Part shown: positions 53,966 to 64,000 of the stretch, in pieces
How the letters are laid out: each line of letters starts with the position of its first letter
Numbering within the stretch: position 1 is the first letter of the stretch
Assembly (NCBI GenBank): GCA_903813345.2
Contig: CAIIXF020000012.1
Coordinates: forward strand, 8,207,615-8,271,614
Direction of reading: 5' to 3'
Origin: Owenia fusiformis
Lineage: Eukaryota > Annelida > Polychaeta > Sabellida > Oweniidae
Length of the DNA: 64,000 nucleotides
Notes under the pieces: generated by a model
Told to the model about the DNA's origin: nothing
The model's database searches: none
Seen by the model: the letters and a program-made list of their open reading frames with translations, nothing else
Made by a program: the position numbers and the translations under genes

Positions 53966-56900
53966 GGTAGGCCAAATAAAAGATGTAAGAGAACGAGATA
54001 ATCTGAAAATGCCTTGATTTTAATTAAGAACTAATTATTTATGATATTCAAAGGTCATGGAAAGGGAAATAAATACACAAGAGGAAAGAATCTTGATTAT
54101 GTTATAGCCGATTGGTGAACAAAAATAGGTCATGGATAAAGTGGGAGATTTAATTGGTCAATCAATGAAAGATATTCCTGTCTTGGTCACACACGAAAGA
54201 GCATAAAGACTATCGTGAGGAGTACAAGGGTCTGTTTCCATTTCACTGGTCGCACGCAGATCTAGTTCTGTGTTTTGGTCGTAACCCTTATACGCTACTT
54301 GCGCTTAGCTAATGTCTTATATTCCTAGATCCTCCAATGTTTAAAACATATGCTAAAAGTCTGCTAGGCTTTTGTTCGCACCTGCACAAGTAATTGCCTG
54401 CCCTGCCCTTTATTCATGTAATATATCTTACACATAGAATAGCGTTAAACAGAATACACAATCCACGTGATTTCAAAATGAATTCCATATTCACTTTGGC
54501 AAATATAATTGACTAGGGATTTCTTAAGATTATGTACAACCTGTCAATTTGAATACATTTCACGTCACTATGATTTGCACACAAAGCTTGACGAGACACG
54601 GTCACCTCGATCTCATCAAACATACATTGCAATAAAAAACATGGACACATCTATCATGAAAACAACAGGTCATTAAATATTTATTTCCGTAAACCGATGA
54701 TCTAATAACGTTCTCAGTCATGCTATTAGCAATGTGTTATTTCAATCATAAATAAAGGGCACTCGCAAATGTTCATTTTTACATCTTAAATGGTACTTCC
54801 CATGCCAGTTATGACGAATGACGTCACTATTAATATTGTTCCAAATATAACATCATCATCACTTTGTGTGTTTTAAAATTTGAAGTAGATGAAAGAGAGT
54901 GTTATTGGTGAAAAGGTGTAAATTGAGCTTGCTTTATGGATATTGTTTTTTTCATAATCAATGAACATCACGTAATATTTTTAGCTGACCTCCCCGATTC
55001 TCATACACATCGCGTCTCCTTCCTTAAAACGTGGTTGAATATACGAATCAAGATGAAGACAATCTTCAAATTACAAGGTGTAATTTATTACATTACTATA
55101 TGGCTATATTTACTCGAAATTATCTTCTAGAAGTCTATCAGAAATATCGAAATAGTTTACCATCGCATGGCTCCTTGAGCCATTGAGCCAATATATGTCT
55201 TACTTAATCATACCAATGTACATTGTATTTTTACTTTAGCGATCAATTTTTATCATACCAATGTTATCATACCAATTTTTATCATACCAGTTAGCATACC
55301 AATGTATATTGTATCTTTGCTTTAGCGATCAATTTTTTGTTAACTCAGTCAATGAAATTTGTTTCTAAACAAAGTGAATATGTACGTTAAAGTACACATT
55401 CATGTGCGCCCCAGAAAAAGGACCACCATTTGTTCCACAACACGCCGAGAAAAGGACAATATGTACAGGTTCACATTGCACGTTGGAGCAACTGAGACAT
55501 TTTAAATCAAGATGGATGAAGTCATTGCCATGGTAACCCATCATACATGTAGATGTTTCTACCAGGAAATATATCGTCAGATCAATGTGTTCATACTGGA
55601 GCAATAAACAAAATAAATTGGGTGCACTAAATGACCGTTGTTTGCTGACAATTTTCGCTAAATGTTTGTTGCCATAAACAATATAAAAGTTTTATTTAAC
55701 CAAGTACAAATTACAGCAAGTTTTTGAGAGTTTGCTCCACTATGCCTTAATGGAGTAGCTTTTAAAGTTAATTGAGAACTCATATATTATTAATATCTCA
55801 TAACAGGGTAATTAGTACCTTATAAATGGTTACAGCCCTTTAGCCCCATTTATATGTGTAACTGCATATAGCATAATTAAATCAGCTAATGGTTACATTT
55901 AAATACATTAGAGTTTCACTATAAAAAATGCCAAGGGATAACAGTCCAGTAAGGGGTTTGAAATTAAAGTAAACTTTCTAAAATGCTGTCATGTGAGCGC
56001 CTTGAGTTGATCATTATAAGGGATGATATCGAAAACTCCAAAATATACAGAAATCGCTCAATGAGAAAAGTTTTCAAAATGAATAATTTGTAAAATGGCC
56101 ACTCTCACCTAAACCATTTCGTTACAAATTTTTTATTAATTAATATGGTTATACATTATTACTAAATTCCCAGGAATTAATCTGTCAATTTCCACTTCAA
56201 TTATTGAAAATATTCTCAAGATCACGAATTCCAACAAACTATATTCTCAACTGGATATATTTTGCATGCTTTTATGAAATAAAAATGGTTTCAATAGATT
56301 AGTTAAGAAAATGCTCTTATTTCCATGACGTGCTCAATGTTCCCGATATATCAGCAACGATGTATCGGCTACAAAGAAATGCTTATAAATTATGCGAATT
56401 ATCAACAAATAATGACCGTCTCAAATATCATTTAGACACGGATTCTACACATCTAAATTTTAATTGCAATTCCTTTTATTTGAGAAATGTTTAAAACTGT
56501 TATTTACTATAAGATAAAGAAATCCATATCTAATAATATGATACATTTGAATTACTGTCACTTTCAAGAGAAACAAAATTGTAAAGAAAAGTTTAACAGA
56601 TTTTACTAACGATAGTTTGATTTACAAATTAGAGTTATAGGTTATCATATCTCAAGTACTACTCGAGTCCACCAGATAATGTTAAATGATGTTCCTTGAA
56701 TCGGGAAAACGTATTGAAAATACAATTACAAAAACAACAATGAATATAATAACCAAACAAATGAATAATGATCTAGAATTCACAATGCAAAGTGACCACG
56801 ATCTGAAACGACAGCGAGATGTATTGGACATAATTGTTGAAACATAGCGAAATATAGAATTCAGCTCTCATATAATGAGAGGTAGAGACAGAATATACTC

Positions 56901-57079
56901 ATGATCAATAACGATGTCAAAGGGTCAATATTAAATAGAAAACCGCCGCCATTCACACTGAGAAGATATATCGTAAATGTTAATTATAAAAAATATTGAC
57001 GTCAGGTATCACGTACCCATATCGAGGCCAAACGTCACAGTGTAATTATTCTATGCTATAAATTCAATAGAAAAATGTA
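53966..57079. other. 3.1 kb AT-rich, nothing firm
   Basis: The motif ATCATACCAATGT with TTTAGCGATCAATTTTT is repeated loosely at 55209-55335. Frames such as 54936-55130 and 55365-55604 (minus) have no motif. No exon could be supported. Confidence 0.5.
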
Positions 57080-57153
57080 CAGGGTGTCCATTAAGTTGTT
57101 TTAGAATTTACACCGACTTCATATTGTTATTATAAAGAAATATGGACACCCTG
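57080..57153. mobile_element. 74-bp mariner-type MITE
   Basis: The ends CAGGGTGTCCAT and ATGGACACCCTG are perfect inverted repeats and enclose about 50 bp. TA precedes the left end. The termini are of the mariner type seen at 34826 (CAGGGTGTTCC). A solitary ACAGGGTGTCCAAAAAT at 58326 has the same head. Confidence 0.75.
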
Positions 57154-58258
57154 TGCTGTTTTGTCGATGATATGATCTCAATGACACAAAAAGTAGCTAT
57201 CATACCATTTATTGGGTTGGGTTTGGTTAGGGAGTGAATCAGACCTCGTGTACTTGTCAAGACATGGATTTCGTATAACTTCATTTAGGCTCGTTTGATT
57301 TTTTATCGACCTAATTTTTGATTAGGTTAAGTAAGGTTAGACCAAAATATGTTTTCCTTAATCAAAGAATGTAGATTCATTTATTGGATACGCTTATTAC
57401 AATGATAAGTAAATAAAATCACACAAAAACAGATTCGCTGAGAGAAAGGGGCTTATCGGAAAACATTACCAATTAGAAATCATCTATTTGTTTATCCCAG
57501 GGTCGTTATTTCCATTGTTGCAAGAACATTCCTTTGATCAATGCAGTCAAGGAGCAAAGGTTATCGAGTGCCAATATACATATAATATTATTGTATTAGA
57601 GACTGATAAAATACACGTGTTCATGTATTTTATCATTTGGTCCATACATCGCCTAATAAGCTGACCCCCAAAGGACAATAAATTATCCAATTTTTTCATT
57701 CCCTATCGACTTTTTCCGAATCAGTTGATAGTACGTGTATGTGTAAATATATCGTTATTCAGTATCTATCATTGCGACAGTAAAACACATGTACACTCCC
57801 CTCCATAAGTTTGGCAACCTTTTTCCCCATTGAACAACGTGTTAAAGCCTCTTTACGTTTGAATTTTTATTTACTTAACCGGCGATGAAATAACTTATAT
57901 CAATTTTTGAAAATCGTCATTCCCATGTAATCCAATGGGAAATGAAGGGTTCGGGGCAAATCAGAAATCAGGATATCTTTTCAGTAAAAGATTCAGCAAA
58001 AAATATTTTTATATAGAAAATTGAATTGTCTAACTTTTTTGAACACTAAGTGTTTAGTTTATTTGATGAATATTAAAGTTACAGCGCTTCAAAGTCATTT
58101 TTGAAAAAAAAATTCGCCTCCTGTGTTATTTCAATGGGAGAGGTTTTTAAGCTATAATGCAGACACTTCTCACCAATATTATAGCTTTGGGCTTGACCTA
58201 GATTCAACGAAAATGATTGTGTGCTAGATTTGAACCTCGACTCACAGTCTCGCTAACT
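57154..58258. other. Repeat scraps, including a Tc1-type terminus
   Basis: TACACTCCCCTCCATAAGTT at 57792 resembles the terminal sequence of Tc1-like elements. No matching right end is in the window, so it is a solo remnant at best. The rest is AT-rich and without a gene. Confidence 0.4.
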
Positions 58259-59034
58259 GTTAGCAACGGAATGTTATAAAAACCCTTCGGCCTTCGACCT
58301 GCACCTTCGACCTTCACCTTCGACTTACAGGGTGTCCAAAAATAAAATATTATAGAAGCTATTTTTGCCGATCTCAGACCACGCAAGAGTCACTTGATTT
58401 ATGGTTCACAGGTGAGATCGTTAAGATCTTAAATTGTAGCAACGTTTGCAGTACTCTAGGTATAGTTACAGGGGTGAAATAGCGTTTTCATGTTATCAAA
58501 TTAAGATCCTGTTGATGTTGATCGGGTAGTCAATCGGGTAGTTTAAATGGAAGTTTCCCTTTTTAGAACTTACTTCCTGGTTTTGATTCGATTGAACCGA
58601 AGTAAGATAAGAGTAAGTAGCGATCAATTACTGTTCTATTTATTGAGTTCAAATCATAGTCTTGTTGTGTGATCAATATTAAAACGGGATATGGCGTCAA
58701 TAACTTGTTATTAACTTTCAAATCTTGTCCGAAAAGTGATGACGTCACCAGGCATATATATTTCGCCGATGTAAACTCAAGAGATGACAGCTATAGCTTT
58801 CGACGAGGACAGAGCTCCGTTCAATTTCATAATCTATGTGAAGTTGGACTTAGTCGTTTTTCAAAGAAATATTTTTGGACTTTGACAATTTTCATAAGAA
58901 AAGTCAAAGGTGCAGGTCGAAGGGTTTTTATAACTTTCTTTTTGGCCCGCTCTTTGGATACCATGTAGGTCGAAGCTGAAGGTCGAAGGTGCAGGTCGAA
59001 GGTCGAAGGGTTTTTATAACATTCCGTTAGCAAC
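58259..59034. mobile_element. 758-bp Mutator-like element, 57-bp TIR, 9-bp TSD
   Basis: The element 58268-59025 has inverted repeats of about 57 bp with two mismatches, beginning GGAATGTTATAAAAACCC. They are built partly of CTTCGACC and ACCTTCG heptamer-like units. The nonamer GTTAGCAAC lies on both sides (58259-58267 and 59026-59034). A partial extra copy of the terminal motif (GGTGCAGGTCGAAGGGTTTT) lies inside at 58910-58929. There is no transposase; the internal frame 58669-58968 has no known motif. Nine-base TSD and TIR structure indicate a non-autonomous MULE. Confidence 0.9.
58740..58885 (+). promoter_or_regulatory. CRE-TATA module and short ORF inside MULE
   Basis: A perfect CRE (TGACGTCA, 58740-58747) is followed by TATATA (58755-58760). 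About 24 bp later an ATG (58784) opens a 33-codon frame (MTAIAFDEDRAPFNFI and on) ending at TGA 58883-58885. The same CRE-then-TATA order occurs in the other 9-bp-TSD element at 16523-16549. Promoter activity is inferred. Confidence 0.4.
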
Positions 59035-59149
59035 GACATAAAAAACAGTGATTAACATTTCACATTCACAGCGTTGACAAGTTCCGAATTCCTCATAGTG
59101 CAGTCAGGTATGACAATAAAACCATTTAATTGCACTTGCTATATATAAA

Positions 59150-59824
59150 GCACCATTTTTTGACCAAAGTATCATAAATACATATATTTTTGATATCCCT
59201 CGAAGTGGTGTCAAAAAGTGGCCCCAGCGGATAATAACAGGCTTCAAGAATTTTGCAAGTTTCCATTGAGCCCCATGTTAATTCATCAACCTTCAAAATA
59301 CCCCCTGCAGAACAGTTCAAGGGCAATTTAATAAATTCAATATTCCTAGTATGTAACCATGACTAAATGTCCTCAAAATAAGAAGGGTAACAAGCTAGAT
59401 TTGTTTGGTTTGGTTTTCTAAAAGTCCCTATATTGGCTATAGAAATCTGCAATATCAGAAAAGTCCACAGTGGACTGTTGGAGACGCTTTAGTAAAGCCA
59501 TATTGAGAGTAGTTTATATTAGCGGTCAATGGGAATTTTCCAAAATTCAAATGCCAATTTCATTGGAACTATACGAAATCCAGCTTGTAACCCTTCTTAT
59601 TTTGAAGACATTCAAGTTATGGTTACATACTAGGAAGATTGACTGTATTGTTTTTGAACTGTTCTGCAGGGGGTATTTTGAAGATTGATATATTAACACG
59701 GAAATCAATGGAAACGCGCACAATTTTCGAGGCATGTTATCATCCACTGGGACCACTTACTAACACCACTTCGGTACATATGAAAAATATATGTACTAAT
59801 GACACTCTGGTCAAAAAATGGTGC
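59150..59824. mobile_element. ~675-bp foldback element
   Basis: The ends GCACCATTTTTTGACC and GGTCAAAAAATGGTGC are exact complements. The arms (59150-59395 and 59580-59824) are diverged inverted repeats of about 245 bp, sharing CCCCCTGCAGAACAGTTCAA and TAACCCTTCTTATTTTGA. The spacer is 185 bp. The frames 59470-59688 and 59639-59848 are by-products. No TSD fixed. Confidence 0.85.
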
Positions 59825-60394
59825 CTCAATTATTTAAAGCAATTATAATATATTGCTAACGGCTGCACTATTAAACTAAACATAATGTCGAAAGCTGAAA
59901 GAATCGGTATCGAATTATTGACTTGTTGATTCTTACAACACAATGAATGTCATCCGGGTTTTCTTTATACGATTGAACAAAGTGCACATTTAGCTTTACT
60001 TCCGTCAATTTCCTCCAGTGTGTTCTGACTTTAAAGCGACAACGCTTTACTAAAAACATGAATTCTATATGTTGCATGCAAAGTCATTTGCCAATAATTA
60101 ATCTTAATGCCATTCATTTCCCCCGGATGGTTTCTAATAGTATCACAAAACTATGAAGTCAAAAGCAATTGAACAACATATTTTTTTTTTGTATCGAACA
60201 TACTGACACGTATTGACATATTAGGTTTAGAATGAGTTTATAATGAAGTGATTGCTTTATAGTTAGCACTATATATTTGAAGTGGAACTCATGTAAATGT
60301 GGAGAAAAGCCTCTTGGGCTTACATTATTCTCCAATTAACAATGATATTTCCAAAGCTATAAATCTTGAGGCTTAGTAATCATGAGGACCTGTC
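59825..60394. other. No feature recognised
   Basis: AT-rich DNA with a T-run at 60181-60190. The minus-strand frame 59871-60077 has no motif. Confidence 0.45.
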
Positions 60395-61045
60395 AAAAAC
60401 CTTATTTTTTGACTGCCCAAATCCTCATATTTTGACGAGCCTAATGTTCATATTTTAACTGGCTCAATTCTTATATTTTGACTGCCAAAATCCTCATTAT
60501 TTGACTGCATATTATGACTGTCCAAATCCTCATATTTTGACTGCCCAAATTCTTATATTTTGACTGCCAAAATCCCCATATTTTGACTGCATATTATGAC
60601 TGCCATAATTCTTTTATTTTGACTGTCAAAATCCTCATATTTGGACTGCATAGTATTACTGTCCAAATCCTCATATTTTGACTGGCCTAATTCTTGTATT
60701 TTGACTGTCAAAATCCTCATATTTTCATGGCATTTTATGACTGTCCAAATCCTCATATTTTGACTGGCTTAGTTCCTGTTTTTTGACTGTCAAAATCCTC
60801 ATATTTTCACTGCATATTATGACTGTCCAAATCCTCATATTTTACACTGGCCTAATTCTTATATTTTGACCGTCAAAATCCTCATATTTTCGCTGCGTAT
60901 TATGACTGTCTAAATCCTCATATTTTGACTGGCCTAATTCCTGTATTTTGACTGTCCAAATCCTCATATTTTCACTGCATATTATGACTGTCCAAATCCT
61001 CATATTTTACACTGGCCTAATTCTTATATTTTGACTGTCAAAATC
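60395..61045. repeat. ~83-bp higher-order minisatellite
   Basis: Short units CTCATATTTTGACTG and TTATATTTTGACTG alternate. The block GCATATTATGACTGTCCAAA recurs near 60511, 60593, 60816, 60899 and 60981, giving a dominant period of about 83 bp with one irregular interval. The minus-strand 67-codon frame at 60553-60756 is an artefact. Confidence 0.9.
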
Positions 61046-61239
61046 AGAATTTATTATTACTGTGCATAATTTTCTTTGAGATAATGAATTGATCTAAAAG
61101 ATAAAATTGTCTTCAATGTCAGATAATAGTCATAATCCAAGATATAACCTTCTGAAATTGTTTGCGATAACCAACGTGCTCCTTTATATAAGTTTTTGTT
61201 AATTGTAAAATGAATTCTCCTTAACATGTTAAACGTTTT

Positions 61240-62900
61240 TTTTTTATGGGGAAAACAGCGTTATTCGTATACATTTGGGTACACTTTCTTTTGTACACAT
61301 ATACATAAAATTTAGTTGGGGTTTACCTACATGTATTGTAACCTATCTATTCCTCACATTTGGAATGCAAAGGATTGGTATCGATATTGTGAACTGAATT
61401 CAACAATCTTTTTCTCTTAAGCCTATCATTGAAAACATTCTGTAAAAAACACGGTCCTTTTTGTAATGTTGATTGATTGACAACAAATAAATGCGAAAAT
61501 TATTTAATATATATTTTTTGTTAACATTTTTTGTTTTTAGTGCAATTGTTTTTTTGTTCCTTTTAACCAATTCTTGAGAATGAAATAAAACATCTTTCCA
61601 TAGCTTGTTGGGACAAAATTTATACAGAATTTTTTACACCTCTCAATATTCAGTTATACAACGGAAATTGTGGTTGGTTTTACAAAAAGTATTCAAAAAA
61701 TTAAACTAAAACCCCCCAAAATAGATAAAAAAAATTAGGATAAACATTTTATTTCATGACAAAAAATGCGGCATTTTAGACATTTTTTTGACAAAGATAG
61801 CAGAGTTCTGTTTTTCAGCCCTCTAAAAATGTTAAATTAAATGGAAAATAGCTAAAAGTAGAAGCTTGGGAAAGGTCACTGAACAGAATCTTTTGAATTT
61901 TCTGAAAATGTGTCGAATATATTGCTCTAAATAATAAAGAAAAGAATGAAAAAACTGAATTGAAAGGCGATCTTTTTTCCATTTTATGACCGCCATTTTT
62001 GTTTCAGACAATTTTCTAAAATTTCGAAGATTGTATCAGTTAGAGCAATATATTGGGTAAATTTTCTGAAAAATTCAAAAGATTCTGTTCAGTGACCTTT
62101 CCCGATGGCTACTTTTAGCTATTATTCAGTCACATTTTCAGGGGCTGAAAAGGTTATTTCCTCATGTTTAGGGTCATTCCTACCATGGACTCCGTGATCC
62201 TGGTCCTGTAAATGATATGTGGAATTATTTGAATTGACTGGAGCTCAAAACAGAACTCTGTTATCTTTGTTCAAAAAATGTCTAAAATGCCACAATTTTG
62301 TCACTTTCTGTTTTGTCATTTCCTGTTAAGTACCACTGCACCTTAAATTGATCGATTTTGTAATGGTCCTTAAATATAGAATGCGTAACATTCTCATTCA
62401 AATTGGTCATAAATGGTTCTATTGTTCTAGAAGGCTCAAATTGTTCCTAAAGTACAAGCTAATTATGCCATTGTGTCATAGTGCTCAAGGCAATGTTTGC
62501 ATCAACTTAAATCGGGAAATCTCTTATTTGTTTTATTTCGAATTCATTGCATCACCTACCAATGCTGAATCATTCTGGTCTATTGTAAAGGATGGGTATC
62601 GATATGGTGAACTTTTGAACACACGTCTCTCTTAAACCAGTCATAAAAAAATCTGAAAATTCTGAGAGTCGTCAATTTGATGGTCACCTTTTGAATGGTA
62701 ACAATATGATTTGAAATAAATATATATAAACGTTTCTCTATATTGTTTTAGAAAACACACCAGACACTTATTTTGTTCTTGGTATCATATGTTCGGAATG
62801 AAATGAAACATCTCTCCAAATCTCATTGGAACAAAATGACATAAACACAACGTGTTTAGTTCTCTCAATATTGTAATTGTACAAAGGACAATTTGGTTGA
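61240..62900. repeat. Dispersed repeat pair split by a foldback
   Basis: 61370-61680 and 62590-62880 are direct, diverged copies of the family at 48400-49180 (GGTATCGATATNGTGAACT, TGAAATNAAACATCT). Between them 61765-61935 and 62040-62300 form an inverted repeat (ATTTTAGACATTTTTTGA, AGCAATATATT, AGGTCACTGAACAGAATC and complements). I read this as a foldback inserted in or belonging to a larger element. The frame 62348-62635 lies across it and has no motif. Confidence 0.7.
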
Positions 62901-64000
62901 TTTAAAAAAGGTATCCAAGGTGGTTCAGAATTGTAGACTCCCTAATAAATGTCACATATTTAGTAATACACAAAATGTCCAATCATTTCTTCATTCTTTA
63001 AGAGGGTGGTTGCGTAAATGATGCCAACAATAAATTTTTTTTATTTTTTTATATGTGAAACTTTGTTCAATTCTGAGAAAAATGAGACCAAAAAGAATTA
63101 GGGTCACCGTGCTCGAATTTTTTTTACAGCCAAAACAAAATCATACCCAAAACACTAAAAATCACTCTTAGATATCCCCTAAATTGACCTTTTCATTGTA
63201 TTTCAATGGGAAAAATAATGTATTTTCTCCCCTATAATAACATTAAATAATAGTAATTTCCCAACAATAACTTTTTTATATATTTCATTAATTTAAACTT
63301 CGTTAAATTGTTAAAATAATGACCCGAAAAAAATATGGGGTCACCGAGCTAATTTTTTTTCTACAGCCAAATCAAAACCATACCCCCAAAACACTAAAAT
63401 CACTCTTAACATGTCCGTTAATTGCCCTTTCTATTGTAGGTAGTCTAAATGATGGCCCAAAGGTGCTAGGAAAGCAATTATAAATGTACACTTATGACAT
63501 AGGGCTATGGATAAATTTGGTACCGTTGGAAAGCTCATAGTGCTAACTTTGGGATTCACTTGTTAAAAATTATGAAATGTGGACCCTAAGTGCCCAAATG
63601 CTCGTTTCCATAGTAACCACAAAAATAATGACAAGAAAGTGTTTTTTACACATAACTCCCCCAATATTTCTTCGATTTTGATAAAATTTATATCATATTA
63701 AAGATAATATAGAGCTCAATTTTTCAAACTTACATTTATGCAAATTAGCTCATTTGCATATTGATTGTGACGTCATAACTGAATTATTTTGTATTTTTAA
63801 ATAGACGAGTATATTTTGTATTTCAATGAGAAAATCACCATACTGAACAGCAATTTAGAGTTCTTTCCAACTAATACTTTATTATGTTAAAATTTTCATT
63901 CATTTTTTCAAAAATGACACCGAAAAATATAAAGTTCATTTTGAAGTAAAAATACAGCATAATTAATGCATATAGTCAATATACCCTTTCCAACCAATAC
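62901..64000. repeat. Diverged ~233-bp tandem repeat and flanks
   Basis: GGGTCACCGTGCTCGAATTT near 63106 recurs as GGGTCACCGAGCTAATTTTT near 63339. Both are followed by ACAGCCAAANCAAAANCATA and AAAATCACTCTTA. A third, weaker trace (ACACCGAAAAATATAAAGTT) is near 63916. The array may run past the window end. No gene seen. Confidence 0.6.

Overview
The window looks like AT-rich nuclear DNA of an invertebrate animal, probably a marine lophotrochozoan such as a mollusc, brachiopod or annelid. The evidence is spliced genes with GT-AG introns, a gene of the MOLO1/TPM receptor-modulator family, an L1/Tx1-like LINE, mariner and Mutator-like DNA transposons, a Crypton-type recombinase fragment and many foldback elements and satellites. 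The phylum is an inference; nothing here fixes the species. No viral or LTR element was recognised. No expression data were available, so all splice junctions are read from sequence alone.

Layout. 1-5 kb: satellite remnants, a 169-bp CAC-ended MITE, a perfect 37-bp hairpin and a Crypton-like N-terminal ORF on the minus strand. 5.6-7.4 kb: an uninterrupted 595-codon ORF for a disordered Ser/Asn-rich protein. 9.9-10.2 kb: two ATGGCG starts facing away from each other. 11.1-12.2 kb: a 5'-truncated LINE with an 11-bp target-site duplication.

13.2-22.4 kb: the best-supported gene of the window. Eleven exons join in frame to 1719 nt and encode a 572-residue type I membrane protein with a signal peptide, two tandem TPM (MOLO1-type) domains, one transmembrane helix and an acidic tail. 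The two domains have the same intron phases, so the exon block was duplicated internally. 33.0-41.1 kb: a second, much younger duplication of the last five exons (half of TPM2, transmembrane helix, tail) at about 96 percent identity, with every frame and splice site intact but no 5' exons. Because the two copies act as empty sites for each other, they date several insertions. A 2.86-kb TIR transposon, a MITE and a 1.0-kb mariner hit copy 1, and a 5.9-kb mariner-ended composite hit copy 2.

Between and after the copies: a 253-bp GA microsatellite, a GC-armed TIR transposon (30.7-32.2 kb), two oppositely oriented blocks of a ~161-bp satellite (32.6 and 44.4 kb) that bracket copy 2, and a signal-peptide exon (43.56 kb) that probably starts the next gene. 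49.7-54.0 kb is one 4.27-kb TIR element with a 5-bp target-site duplication that carries 2 kb of pure polypurine repeat. 57-64 kb is a pile of foldbacks, a Mutator-like element with 9-bp duplications, an 83-bp minisatellite and diverged repeats; no gene was recognised there.
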